The notes: generated by a model from the letters alone, not told the origin. 64,000 nt of DNA from Deinococcales bacterium (GCA_013298595.1 JAAFIG010000004.1:108860-172859); one strand, 5' to 3'; shown: positions 53,341-62,711, numbered from the stretch's first letter. A program made the numbers and translations.

Positions 53341-54399
53341 ATGGTAACTCGAGAAGTGACCATGCCATTTCTTGCCTTGCTTATTCTAGGCATGGGTTTA
53401 CTGACCGTCTCGAGTGTTGCAACCCCCGAAAATGTGGTCAAACAACTCATTGGTGTTGGTTTGATGATTGCGCCAATACTGGCAGTCTGGTTTTTGGGAC
53501 GGCGGCGTTTATACCAATTGACTGTGCCACTGTATGGTGGTTCGTTGTTACTCATGGTTTTAGTCAGTTTATTTGGGGTTGAAATCAGTGGTAATCGAAA
53601 TTGGTTCGCCTTACCTGGTTTTCAATTTCAACCACTCGAGTTTGGAAAATTAGCTTTTGTACTGATGCTCGCAAAGTACTTGCGCGATCCGTTTAAATCG
53701 GTTAGAGATTATATTCCAGTAGCAGCTATTTCTTTGCCTTTACTGGCAATTACTTTTATTGGCACAGGTGACACTGGTGGGGTAATGGTTTTAACTGCCA
53801 TTATCCTTGGCATGATGGCAACTCGAGGTGTGCCGTGGAAACATGTACTGATTGGCGTAGTAGCACTAGGCATTCTGATTCCAACCGTGGTTGTACCGCG
53901 ATTATCAAATTTTCATAAGGAGCGTTTAACCATTTTCCTCAACCCAGAAGCAGATGCTCGAGGCAAGGGGTATCAGTACATTCAAAGTCGGATTGCAATT
54001 GGTTCTGGTGGTGTTTCGGGTAAAGGTTATCGCCAAGGTACACAATCCCAAGGTGGCTTTGTTCCTGCCGATCACACCGATTTTATTTTTGCCCCGTGGG
54101 CAGAAGAACAGGGCTTTATTGGCGCTGTTTTTATGTTAATTATTTTTGTGGCATTATTCTGGCGTATCGCTGCGCTCGGTGGTGAGTGTATTCACAGCAC
54201 AGACCGCTTAGCCATTGGTGGGATGCTATCTTTACTTGGTTTTCAGGTGCTCGAGAATATTGGTGCTGCCATTGGCGTTGCACCTTTGACTGGTTTAACA
54301 TTGCCACTGGTCAGTTACGGACCCTCGAGTTTATTATCAACAGCCAGTGCGCTAAGCATTATCTATGTGATTCACCGCGACCGTTTTGAGGATTTCTAA
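53341..54399 (+). CDS. rodA: FtsW/RodA/SpoVE (SEDS) family peptidoglycan glycosyltransferase
   Basis: The 352-residue protein has about ten membrane helices and SEDS motifs: GNRNWFALPGFQFQPLEFGK (QPSE-type, with Leu for Ser), the catalytic-loop DHTDFIFAPWAEEQGF and LTGLTLPLVSYGPSSLL (Pro in place of the second Gly of SYGGSS). It polymerises lipid II in elongation or division; RodA is favoured by length and the short termini. An in-frame ATG eight codons downstream is possible. Confidence 0.88.
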   Translation: MVTREVTMPFLALLILGMGLLTVSSVATPENVVKQLIGVGLMIAPILAVWFLGRRRLYQLTVPLYGGSLLLMVLVSLFGVEISGNRNWFALPGFQFQPLEFGKLAFVLMLAKYLRDPFKSVRDYIPVAAISLPLLAITFIGTGDTGGVMVLTAIILGMMATRGVPWKHVLIGVVALGILIPTVVVPRLSNFHKERLTIFLNPEADARGKGYQYIQSRIAIGSGGVSGKGYRQGTQSQGGFVPADHTDFIFAPWAEEQGFIGAVFMLIIFVALFWRIAALGGECIHSTDRLAIGGMLSLLGFQVLENIGAAIGVAPLTGLTLPLVSYGPSSLLSTASALSIIYVIHRDRFEDF

Positions 54400-54403
54400 A
54401 AGC

Positions 54404-54433
54404 TACAATCCGCCCCTCAAAGGGCGGATTGTA
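54404..54433. terminator. Hairpin after rodA
   Basis: TACAATCCGCCC / GGGCGGATTGTA is a perfect 12-bp stem with loop CTCAAA, five bases after the stop codon. There is no strong T tract. Confidence 0.7.
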
Positions 54434-54447
54434 TGAAAAGCCATTTT

Positions 54448-54584
54448 ATACCAAATTAACTTAATCACTCTCGTTTGACCAAAAAGCAGTCAAACTGTTG
54501 TTCAAGCGTTAATTTGGTTTTGTTGCTACTCCTGTTAGTCGGTTAATCAGTCAAAATACGCGACTGATTAACACAATTTGGTAT
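54448..54584. mobile_element. MITE-like 137-bp element with terminal inverted repeats
   Basis: ATACCAAATT (54448-54457) and AATTTGGTAT (54575-54584) are perfect 10-bp terminal inverted repeats. Inside are GTTAATCAGTC / GACTGATTAAC (54542-54572) and TTTGAC / GTCAAA (54474-54494). It has no coding capacity. It lies between rodA and greA, with the right end touching the greA stop codon. Only one copy occurs here, so mobility is unproven; a structured RNA is the alternative. Confidence 0.4.
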
Positions 54585-55036
54585 TATTCAAAGTGAATGT
54601 CAAGGATAGCAACTTCGCGTCCTTTAACACTGACTTTTTTACCCACTGTTTTATCCATTAAAGCCATACCCATATCGCTTTGGTCACTGATTTTTCCTTT
54701 TGCAGGGTCAACTTCGTGGGTTGAAACAATGGTAAAAACACGTTCAGCACCGTTCATACTAATTTTTACCGTGGCACCTAAACCAACTTTTTTCTGGCTC
54801 GAGTCGTCTACAATTTCGGCTTTGGCAAGAATACCTTCAAGTTGGAAAATACGGGTTTCTAAGGCACCCATTCTTTGTCTGGCATCATCGTAACCACTAT
54901 TTTCGGAGATATCACCTTCTGACATCACATCGGACATAAACGCACTAATTTCATCGCGTCCAGCAGTACTTAAATGCTCGAGTTCGGCTTTGAGTTTGTC
55001 ATAGCCTTTTTGTGTTAAACGAACTTTATCACTCAT
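54584..55036 (-). CDS. greA: Transcription elongation factor GreA
   Basis: GreA stimulates transcript cleavage by backtracked RNA polymerase. The 150-residue protein has the N-terminal coiled coil with tip acids in SEGDISENSGYDDARQRM (Asp and Glu kept; ENSGY replaces the common ENAEY) and the C-terminal FKBP-like domain (VGLGATVKISMNGAERVFTI, MGMALMDKTVGKKVSV). Thermus also has the GreA antagonist Gfh1, but the intact EGD-SEN tip favours GreA. AAAGGA precedes the ATG. Confidence 0.92.
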   Translation of the reverse strand: MSDKVRLTQKGYDKLKAELEHLSTAGRDEISAFMSDVMSEGDISENSGYDDARQRMGALETRIFQLEGILAKAEIVDDSSQKKVGLGATVKISMNGAERVFTIVSTHEVDPAKGKISDQSDMGMALMDKTVGKKVSVKGREVAILDIHFE

Positions 55037-55113
55037 GATTCTTTTTCCTTTGACGAACTAGCAGCAAGAGTATACCTTATTGCCCTCGAACTGCTTTTGT
55101 GGCACAACGGTTA

Positions 55114-56082
55114 TTAAACTTCAAATTTCACAAAGCCTTTGCCTTCAAGGTGAACACTTTCGATGATTCGTTCATCGTGCGGGGTGTTCTCGAGGGCGCT
55201 GGCTATGATATCCACATATTTTGAGAGTGGGGTGTTAATCACTTTTTTAGCGAGGGTTTCTTCGGTTTGGAAAATCCCTGCGCTGTTGGTCATACGCACC
55301 CGAATTTCGATTGGTTTATCTTGTCCTCGAGAAATTGTGACTTGTTCGATACTCAGTGCCGAAACACTATGAATATCTATTTTACCTAGGGCAAAGGCTT
55401 TGCGTCCACGCCCCTTGGTAATGTCTGTACCATCAGCCACAGCAGTTACGCCACCTTCAAGGGTCAGTGGTGCTGGGTTGAGATCGTGACAATTAATGCT
55501 GTGCAAAATAAAAGCTCTGAGTTTTGTGCGATGCGCTACATCGGGGTAAACAACCCCAAGGATACGTTCGAGAATTGGTAAGGATAATGCTACACCGTGG
55601 GCTTCATGAGCAGCTCGGTGCACTTGATTACCAATATCGTGCAACATTGTGCCAAGCAACACCACCAAGTAGGTATCGTCGGTATCGCCACTGCCAGACT
55701 CGAGCACATCACCACGAATACCTTGTTCAAGTAATAACTCGAGTAAGGCAAGGCTGGCAGCTCCTGTGACATAAGCATGAACCCGACCATGATCGTTATA
55801 CCCAAGTTTTCTGACTGTGATGTAATTTGCCATATCCCAATTGGCAATGGCTTCTTGGTCAGCAATCAGTAATTCATAGGCTTTTAAGGTTTTAGGGTAC
55901 GGCTCGAGGTCACGGCGAATAGCTTGGTCAGCTTCGGCAATCAAGTTGTTACGGGCGGTGGGAAATTCAACATCCGAACTGCCTGGAGTAACATATTCAG
56001 GTTCGATAGGTTTTGTACCTGCTCGTTGCAAGTTTGCATCGCGTCCGACATGCACATTAAGTTTTAAGCGTTCTCGATTCAT
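55114..56082 (-). CDS. HD-domain phosphohydrolase
   Basis: The 322-residue cytosolic protein has an HD core: HGRVHAYVTGAASLALLELL (first His), MLHDIGNQVHRAAHEAHGV (HD pair near residue 147) and a downstream Asp in GGVTAVADGTDITKGRGR. The C-terminal 90 residues form a separate alpha/beta domain. Substrate could be a nucleotide or a phosphorylated messenger. It is co-directional with the three-gene operon upstream and separated by a hairpin only, so it may belong to that operon. Confidence 0.82.
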   Translation of the reverse strand: MNRERLKLNVHVGRDANLQRAGTKPIEPEYVTPGSSDVEFPTARNNLIAEADQAIRRDLEPYPKTLKAYELLIADQEAIANWDMANYITVRKLGYNDHGRVHAYVTGAASLALLELLLEQGIRGDVLESGSGDTDDTYLVVLLGTMLHDIGNQVHRAAHEAHGVALSLPILERILGVVYPDVAHRTKLRAFILHSINCHDLNPAPLTLEGGVTAVADGTDITKGRGRKAFALGKIDIHSVSALSIEQVTISRGQDKPIEIRVRMTNSAGIFQTEETLAKKVINTPLSKYVDIIASALENTPHDERIIESVHLEGKGFVKFEV

Positions 56083-56089
56083 AAAAACT

Positions 56090-56134
56090 AAGGGTAAAGA
56101 TTAAGGGGTACAACCCCTTTTCACTTTTACCCTT
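56090..56134 (-). other. Nested hairpin between the HD gene and the coiled-coil gene
   Basis: An outer AAGGGTAAAG pairs with CTTTTACCCTT (one bulge), and an inner AAGGGG-TACAA-CCCCTT forms a 6-bp stem. It resembles the hairpin between nrtB and nrtD in its GGTAAAAG core. Confidence 0.55.
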
Positions 56135-56142
56135 TCAACCTC

Positions 56143-59100
56143 CTAAGCAGCTTGCGACCAATTGCGTAGCACTTCAAAATCCCGTTGGGCATTGGCAAAA
56201 ATTCGGCTCATAACAGCAACATCATCTATTTTGACTGTAATAAAATGCTTGGTTTCGTTTTCACCTGCCAAAAACACCATCAGCAAGGTGCCACTGCTTT
56301 GTTCGACAGTACAAATACGTGCTGGACGACGCTCGAGTTCTTTGGCAAGTTCGCGTTGGTAACGATCCATCTCGATGAGCAAAGTGGCAATCTTGGCGGG
56401 TTCGTGGATGCTACCTGCTTGTAAATCACCATTTGCCGAAATTAAAGCCGCTTGGGCAACGCCACGTTCTTTGAGTACATCAGCAATCCAGATAGCAGCA
56501 ACACTATTTTGCACACCACTTGAGGAAACTGTTTGTACCACTGGTGCACTGAGTTCTTCGATTTCTTCGGCTGGTGATGTTTTAGCTTCAACAACGGCTT
56601 GTTGTAAACCACTAGTATCACCACCAAAAATGCCAAGTAAATCATCTATCTGCCCCATATCACGCAGAGCCGCCGCAACTGCTGTGGCAGCTTCAGCTTC
56701 TTGACGGGCAACAACCAATAAACGCTCAGCATCTTCGAGGGTACGCTCGAGTTTTAAGCGTGTTTCAGGAGATAATCTGGTACCAGGCTCGGTTGCCAAC
56801 ACGGTGCTTAAACGCAACAGTTGACGAATTGTTTCACCACCCATTTGACGATATTGATTGACTTCGCGCATCACTGTTTCGGCACGGGTTCGCCACGCAC
56901 CAGCGGCGGCTTCTTCGGCAATTCGTAAACCCTCAAGTGCATCCCAAAGCGGGGCGAGATTGGTTAGCATACCTGCTTCGTGACGACCTCGAGCTTCGGC
57001 GATCTGAGTTTGTAACATCACACTTTGTTGGCTGCCACTAAATTCTTTAATAGCACTTTCTAAGTCTGATAATTCGCGGCGCTGAGCAGCTAATCTCGAT
57101 TCGCGGTGAGCGCGTAAATCGGCTTCAAAATTGGCTAAATCTGGGAAGTTACCTGTTTCTAAACCATCTTTGGCTTGGGATAAATTGAGTGAAACTTCAA
57201 ATGCACCCAGTTCTACAGCCCGTTTTTCAAAATCAGCAATCCGTTGTAGGTAAATTTCTTTGGCACGTTTACCCAAGTTTTCCAAATTGACTTTGAACGA
57301 TTCAATACTCGAGGTAATCGGATTACCATTTTCGATTTGTTTAGCTGATAAACCTAATTGAGCTTCTAGGGCAGCATGATCTGTAGCCAATTCTGGCAAG
57401 TCTGGTAAAGCCGCTAACGAGAAACGCATGGCACGTAACATGCCAGCTTCTCGAGCCACCAGAGCACGGCGTTCGGACTCTAAGCGCTCAGTTTCGCGTT
57501 GTTCAGCAGCAATTCTTTCAGCTTCCAGACGTTCACGTTCACGTTGCTCGGCAGCTAAGCGTTCACGCTCAGCCCTTTCTCGCTCAAGACGTTCGGCTTC
57601 AGCGCGTTCCATTGCCTGCATCCGTTCGCTTTCGATGCGTTTTTGCTCGAGACGTTCAGCTTCTAAACGGGCTTCTTCTGCTTTACGACGTTGTTCCTCG
57701 AGCAAACGAGTGGCTTCTGCTTGACGTTCAGCAGCGGCTCGTTGTTCGGCTTGCCATATTTCAAGAGCGTCTTGTAAACGCGTCATTTCTTCGGATAAAC
57801 CCTTTGCAAGGTCTTCACGTGGTTGACGCAACTGATTTGCCATTTCTAATTCGGTTAGTAATCTCGAGAAACTGGTGGTATTGGCAGCCCCTAATGGTTC
57901 AAAAGTGGCTAATGCACCACGCAATTCGTCTAGCATAGCAGCTTGTCTTGCCAACGCTCGTTCCAAACGAGCGGCTTCTTCAGCACGAACCTGACGCACT
58001 TCCTCGAGTTGACGCTCAAATGTCCGCAGTAAATCCTCGAGTTTTTTCAATTCATCAGTAGCAAGGCTTTTGCCTGCCAACATACCACTGGCAACCGAGG
58101 CTGTTACACTGGCTTCGTTGGTGTCTAAGCCTTCAGCAGCAAATGGTGCAAAAACTTGTTGTAACTCAGCAACTCGAGCTGTTTGTTGAGTTAAAGCAGC
58201 TTGCATCCCTGATTCTAACTCGGGGCGCAACGCTTTAATTGCTTCGGTTTGCACTTCTCTGGCAGTATTAGCATGTTGCAAATCCAACAATTTTTGTTGC
58301 AACACAGGATTTAACTCGAGAATCTGAGCAAAATCCAGTGCCAAACCTTCTATCATACGGGTGTCTTCGGATAATTCGATATCTTTGACCCGTTCTGATT
58401 GTTCTGGGCTAAGTTCAAGCTCAGGGAAGTCGAGATCAATATTGATACTGTCTTCTAAACCATCAATTTCAACTAAGCCATCAAAAGCATCGGCTTTGGG
58501 TTCGTTAATCACGGTGTCATCAATAACAATCGCATCATCTAATTCGATGGCTGGTAAATTAATCTGTGATGGACTGGTTGGCACAATGGTTGGGGCTTTA
58601 ATCGCAGGGACAGAAGGTGGTACTTGCACCACCGAAGATTCAATCAGTTTACGTAACTCTGTTACTAATTTACGTGCCCGTTCCATTTCAGCAGGGGCTA
58701 AAGTCTGAGCCGCTTGGGCTTCGGTAATCTGAGCCACCAATGCTTCTAAGCGCTTAACTCGAGGTCCACCAACCGATTTAACTTTTTCAAAACCACCTTG
58801 TAATTCGGCGATTTCCTGCGCTTGACGCACCAATAAATCCTGTAATTTCCGCTCGAGTGCCACCAATTGCGATTGAGCATCGCGCAGCAAATCTGGCACA
58901 CCACGCCCAGCTTGTTGTTGCTCACGGATAACATTGATTTGGCTACGAAATTTACTAACCTCAGCCCATTCAAAATACAGATTAAAGCGTTTTAAGCCTT
59001 CCTCGAGCACCACCAAGGATTCGCCTTGACGATCCGAAACAGTATCTTTAGGGCTTTGACCAGCACTGGCTGCTGCACCCGCGCCACCTTGCTCGAGTCG

Positions 59101-59331
59101 TGCCAATTCATCAAGCACTTTTTGCACCAACGCCTTAGCATTGGCTGGTGGCAATGCCACTTGTAACTGCTTATAGACACTGGATTTTAAGACTTTTTCC
59201 ACATCTCGAGCTGAAGCGTCATTGGCAGATTTACCAATGCGTTGTAAACCTTCCTCGAGGCTGTTACGGGCTGCCTTTAAGTTGATATCGGCATCAAAGA
59301 ATTTGGTAATTGCACTATATAAAGGTGTCAT
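56143..59331 (-). CDS. Giant coiled-coil protein with N-terminal motif and C-terminal roadblock-like domain
   Basis: The 1062-residue protein lacks signal and membrane segments. Residues 1-75 include LKSSVYKQLQVALPPANAKA, a motif also found in the protein encoded at 61184-62293. Residues 340-900 are mostly coiled coil, with an extreme Arg/Glu-rich part at about 523-634 (RRKAEEARLEAERLEQKRIE). The last 120 residues (GVAQAALISANGDLQAGSI, LLMVFLAGENETKHFITVKI) look like a roadblock/LC7 fold. Its ATG overlaps the previous stop (TAATG). A cytoskeletal or scaffold role is inferred; family not recognised. Confidence 0.7.
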   Translation of the reverse strand: MTPLYSAITKFFDADINLKAARNSLEEGLQRIGKSANDASARDVEKVLKSSVYKQLQVALPPANAKALVQKVLDELARLEQGGAGAAASAGQSPKDTVSDRQGESLVVLEEGLKRFNLYFEWAEVSKFRSQINVIREQQQAGRGVPDLLRDAQSQLVALERKLQDLLVRQAQEIAELQGGFEKVKSVGGPRVKRLEALVAQITEAQAAQTLAPAEMERARKLVTELRKLIESSVVQVPPSVPAIKAPTIVPTSPSQINLPAIELDDAIVIDDTVINEPKADAFDGLVEIDGLEDSINIDLDFPELELSPEQSERVKDIELSEDTRMIEGLALDFAQILELNPVLQQKLLDLQHANTAREVQTEAIKALRPELESGMQAALTQQTARVAELQQVFAPFAAEGLDTNEASVTASVASGMLAGKSLATDELKKLEDLLRTFERQLEEVRQVRAEEAARLERALARQAAMLDELRGALATFEPLGAANTTSFSRLLTELEMANQLRQPREDLAKGLSEEMTRLQDALEIWQAEQRAAAERQAEATRLLEEQRRKAEEARLEAERLEQKRIESERMQAMERAEAERLERERAERERLAAEQRERERLEAERIAAEQRETERLESERRALVAREAGMLRAMRFSLAALPDLPELATDHAALEAQLGLSAKQIENGNPITSSIESFKVNLENLGKRAKEIYLQRIADFEKRAVELGAFEVSLNLSQAKDGLETGNFPDLANFEADLRAHRESRLAAQRRELSDLESAIKEFSGSQQSVMLQTQIAEARGRHEAGMLTNLAPLWDALEGLRIAEEAAAGAWRTRAETVMREVNQYRQMGGETIRQLLRLSTVLATEPGTRLSPETRLKLERTLEDAERLLVVARQEAEAATAVAAALRDMGQIDDLLGIFGGDTSGLQQAVVEAKTSPAEEIEELSAPVVQTVSSSGVQNSVAAIWIADVLKERGVAQAALISANGDLQAGSIHEPAKIATLLIEMDRYQRELAKELERRPARICTVEQSSGTLLMVFLAGENETKHFITVKIDDVAVMSRIFANAQRDFEVLRNWSQAA

Positions 59332-61187
59332 TAAAATTCCTCATCCCATTCGACAATGGTTCGACCCGCACTGGAATTGGGGTTGGTTGGGTTGGTTGGA
59401 TTACGGATTTGTTGTGAGGATGTACTTTTGACCGATGCAGGCTCATTGGTTAGCGGTGTACGGGTACGAATTAAGCCAAATTGGGCTGCAATGCCGCGAA
59501 AACCAATAGTAGCAAAAATAACGGTCACAATCAGCATCAGTGCCCAGATCATTTGCGCTAACGGATTTTGCAGCACCGAAAGCGAGGTTAAGCCATTAAA
59601 AAAATTCTTGACTGGTACAATTTCGGTGCTTTGGGCAATCAAAGAACCTACCCAAGAGATACCCTCGAGTAGTGGCGGAATAAACAACAGCAACATAGCA
59701 ATACCGATATAATTCCAGTAAGGATTACGTCCACCGAAAGCTAAACGCAGTAAGTAAATCGGGTAAATGAAAGCAAGTGCCACCAATAAGAAAATAATGC
59801 CGCGCAAACCAAAACTGCCAAGCGCTCCACCACCCATCCACCACGATTGGGCTGTTGAAACAACACCCTGCATTGCTGACATTGGTTGTTGGCGTGACCA
59901 TTGACGCACCACATCCACTTCGCTCAGCAGTGTTGAAATATCCACTGGGCGTACACCCGAAGCGGCTTCGGTGGCTGCGAATAAATTACTGGCTCGAGCT
60001 GCCAATCCAGGATCAGCTTCTTTGACAATTGGACTGACACCTTGGTTAAATAAATTCTTAGCGCTGCTAATGGACTCACGTCCAGAATCAATCCGAGCAT
60101 TTTGCACATCTATTAAAGCACTCGCCAGTTGTAATGAAATTGCATCCAGTAATTTTGAAAAACTCGAGTACCCCTGTTCAGCTAAATCTCGGGCAAAACG
60201 TTCTGCTTTAGCTGGGTTAATACCTGCACTGACAAGTTCGCGGGTGATGGTAGCTGTTGGAACAGCTACTGGTTTTACCACTGGTTTAGACATCACTGGC
60301 GTAGTTGGTTTAGCCATTGCCAAAGTACTTGGTTTGGCAGTTTGTGGTTTGCTTGGGGCTGGTTTTGTACTTGGTTTGACACTTGGTTTGGGTTTAGCAG
60401 CAGGTTTAGGTTTAGCCACACTGCTTTTTAAGAGTGCTCGAGCCTTGGCACCAAAACTGGTTACTTGTTGCAATAAACCCTTGACACCAACACGAAAACC
60501 ACCTGTATCACCATTTGCCAATAAGCCCAAAACTTCTGAGTACCGCTCAACCGATAATGCCCCAACTCGAGGTGAATCTTGGACAATTAAAAAAGCACTA
60601 GCAGCCCGAACCGTACTCGAGAACGAAGCAATTTGATTGTTCGCATTGCGTTGTGCATTTTGCAAACTGCGCTGCATTAAATTAGCAATACCCGTCTCGA
60701 GCAAAGCCCGCACACGATTATCTTGGCGTTTTTGCACACTGGCTTTGAGATCCAATTGCTGAGCTGTTGGTAATTCAAAAGCTCGAGCTAAAACACCAGC
60801 GTACTTTATTGCGCTTGGTTGTTTTGCTGACATTGCAAAAAACAATTCTTCGTACAAAGCACGTTCAATAATTCGCTCAATCTGCGAGCTTTGCGCTTCT
60901 AAATCAGTCAAACTACCCCGAGAAATTGCGGTTCGTGCATTATCAAAAGCTTTTGCACCAGCCGGAATCAGTTTTTGTGCCCGAATCTCAGAAGAAATTC
61001 GGCGATACCGATCTCGAGCTTCTTCTAAACGGGTCACTGAGGCTCGAGGATTAACCCCCAAAGCCGAAGCTGATTGTTTTAAAGAAGTTGTGATTGCCTG
61101 ATATCCTTCGAGTAAACCCGCTGCTTGCACTGTCTGTAAAGCGCAGAGTGCAATAACCATCAAGCAAATACGATTCCAATATCTCAT
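59331..61187 (-). CDS. Exported multi-pass membrane protein of the coiled-coil operon
   Basis: The 618-residue protein has a signal sequence (ICLMVIALCALQTVQA) and a helical external domain. A Lys/Pro/Thr-rich linker follows at about 256-315 (repeated KPS/KPT units, VAKPKPAAKPKPSVKPSTKP). A second helical domain has a repeated AGINPAKAERFARDLAEQGY segment, and three C-terminal membrane helices lie at 449-567 (GIIFLLVALAFIYPIYLLRL, YIGIAMLLLFIPPLLEGISW, MIWALMLIVTVIFATIGFRG). The start overlaps the preceding stop by four bases. Such a layout could link envelope and cytoplasmic partner. No family recognised. Confidence 0.7.
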   Translation of the reverse strand: MRYWNRICLMVIALCALQTVQAAGLLEGYQAITTSLKQSASALGVNPRASVTRLEEARDRYRRISSEIRAQKLIPAGAKAFDNARTAISRGSLTDLEAQSSQIERIIERALYEELFFAMSAKQPSAIKYAGVLARAFELPTAQQLDLKASVQKRQDNRVRALLETGIANLMQRSLQNAQRNANNQIASFSSTVRAASAFLIVQDSPRVGALSVERYSEVLGLLANGDTGGFRVGVKGLLQQVTSFGAKARALLKSSVAKPKPAAKPKPSVKPSTKPAPSKPQTAKPSTLAMAKPTTPVMSKPVVKPVAVPTATITRELVSAGINPAKAERFARDLAEQGYSSFSKLLDAISLQLASALIDVQNARIDSGRESISSAKNLFNQGVSPIVKEADPGLAARASNLFAATEAASGVRPVDISTLLSEVDVVRQWSRQQPMSAMQGVVSTAQSWWMGGGALGSFGLRGIIFLLVALAFIYPIYLLRLAFGGRNPYWNYIGIAMLLLFIPPLLEGISWVGSLIAQSTEIVPVKNFFNGLTSLSVLQNPLAQMIWALMLIVTVIFATIGFRGIAAQFGLIRTRTPLTNEPASVKSTSSQQIRNPTNPTNPNSSAGRTIVEWDEEF

Positions 61188-62293
61188 GCCGTCTCCTTCA
61201 AGGATTCCAATTCAGTAAAAACCCGTCCGACATTGACTGCTTTATCGGCAAGCACTGTGAGTATCTTATCCTCTAATGGCGCAATAAATGCGCTTACACT
61301 TTCTAAATGGGTGTAAAACACACGAAAAGAGTGCCGTTTAATCAGTAAGAGCGTAGTGGCTGCTACTACCCCAGCTAAGTGATTAGCACTACCACTCGAT
61401 AAACGCGAAGCAATCACATCACCAGCCCGTCCAGAAAGCAAGACACCTGTCACACCCTCTTCGGACGCAAACCGAGTTAACAATTGCTCTTGGGCTTCTG
61501 GTGTATCGAGTTTCACTTTTAAGACTGCGATTTTAGGTTTTTTTGGCACAACAGTTTCGGGTAATGGCAACGAAAACTCGAGCGGCGCAACAGGATCAAA
61601 TTCAATTGATGTCACTTCTGCTTCTGAAACTGATTCAAAAATTGGTGGTGGTAATTCATCAATAATGGTTAAATTCAAATCCTGATCTATACGCGCCACT
61701 GCGACCGCACCAGGACGACCCAAAGTTGGTCCTTGAGGATCGGTTTGTGTGTGTTCCAATTGAAATTGCAAAGGCTCAAATTCACCACTCTCGAGTAATA
61801 AATCACCTTTGAAACGCGGTTGTAAAGAAAATTCTGGTGCTGCATCAGATGATTGCTCGAGTTGCAATAAATCTAATTCTGCCCATAAATCGTTTAAAAC
61901 CCGTACAGGATCGGCTGAGTGTGGTAATTGTGCAATATTGCCAGCTAAACGAACGGCTCGAGGTGATAATTGATCGCCGATTTTGGCAAATTCATCACGC
62001 AACGCTAACCAACCTTCTTGCACTTCGGGTGGCAAGCTGCGATTAGCAGCAAATTCCTGCTCGAGCTGCCCTAGAATCTGGCGGATTTCGCCTTTGGCTT
62101 GTGCTACAGGAATAATTTGTTGCAAGCGAACAAAAACCACACTTTTCAGCAAAGATTGCATTTGCTCAGCTGTCACTTGCTCGGGTGTCATTCGCCCACC
62201 ACGTAAAGCTTCACGCACAATGTTCTCGGCAGCCCGCCGTGAAACAATACGCGACAATGCGTCACAGACGACATCATAGACCGCGTTAGGCAT
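61184..62293 (-). CDS. Roadblock-like protein, first gene of the coiled-coil operon
   Basis: The ATG at 62293 (MPNAVYDVVCDALSRIVSRR) follows TTGGAG; a TTG four codons earlier is less likely. Residues 35-75 (LLKSVVFVRLQQIIPVAQAK followed by GEIRQILGQLEQE) match the N-terminus of the 1062-residue protein. The last 105 residues (LLTRFASEEGVTGVLLSGRA, ANHLAGVVAATTLLLIKRHS, DKAVNVGRVFTELESL) resemble a roadblock/LC7 domain. A middle acidic linker joins them. Paralogy of both ends with the large protein suggests heteromeric assembly. Confidence 0.68.
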   Translation of the reverse strand: MPNAVYDVVCDALSRIVSRRAAENIVREALRGGRMTPEQVTAEQMQSLLKSVVFVRLQQIIPVAQAKGEIRQILGQLEQEFAANRSLPPEVQEGWLALRDEFAKIGDQLSPRAVRLAGNIAQLPHSADPVRVLNDLWAELDLLQLEQSSDAAPEFSLQPRFKGDLLLESGEFEPLQFQLEHTQTDPQGPTLGRPGAVAVARIDQDLNLTIIDELPPPIFESVSEAEVTSIEFDPVAPLEFSLPLPETVVPKKPKIAVLKVKLDTPEAQEQLLTRFASEEGVTGVLLSGRAGDVIASRLSSGSANHLAGVVAATTLLLIKRHSFRVFYTHLESVSAFIAPLEDKILTVLADKAVNVGRVFTELESLKETA

Positions 62294-62305
62294 TTTGAAC
62301 TCCAA

Positions 62306-62583
62306 AATTAGACATCACTGCCTATCAGTATACGCAATTCATACGACTTATTGCTCGAGAAATGCACATCTGCCTTAGCAAACAATGGCAAAGTATTCGT
62401 AACAACCTGCCCAACTCGGTATAAATCCTGTCAGGGACATCCAAAAAAACCATAACTCGGGGTAACAATAAAACCTTTGCAAAAAGCGTATTTGTACTGT
62501 CAAGGACATCTTCTCGAGCAATGTAACGCATAAATGTTTGTAAGACTCGAAAAGAATCCAGCCTAACCTGATACATTAACCAT
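62306..62583. other. Intergenic region before the manganese riboswitch
   Basis: No gene is seen. A 14-bp direct repeat, CTGTCAGGGACATC (62428-62441) and CTGTCAAGGACATC (62497-62510), occurs 69 bp apart. These could be regulator sites. The region must contain the promoters of the roadblock operon (leftward) and of the riboswitch (rightward). Confidence 0.5.
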
Positions 62584-62676
62584 GTTCGAGGGAGTAGCCA
62601 CCGCATAAGCGGTTGTACGCATCTCCAATCCAAGCAGAATATGCTTAGGTGCGTACCTTCACGGCAAGACTCGAGG
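62584..62676 (+). ncRNA. yybP-ykoY type manganese riboswitch
   Basis: The leader of the TerC gene contains the two hallmark segments of the Mn2+ riboswitch, GAGGGAGTAGCC (62588-62599) and GGCAAGACTC (62663-62672). They are joined by P1 (TCGAG with CTCGA) and enclose two hairpins (ACCGCATAAGCGGT; GCAGAATATGC). CATCTCC at 62620-62626 can pair with GGAGAT (62689-62694) or with the ribosome-binding GGAGG, a plausible expression switch. Genes of the TerC/Alx and MntP type are standard targets. I identify it by motif; a covariance search was not possible. Confidence 0.78.
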
Positions 62677-62711
62677 CGCAAACGCTTCGGAGATTGCTTT
62701 TGGAGGACATA

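Noticed and set aside
59971-60636. 221-codon plus-strand frame
   Set aside because: Antisense to the exported membrane protein; its repetitive Gly/Leu/Ala sequence is a mirror of the Lys/Pro/Thr linker codons.
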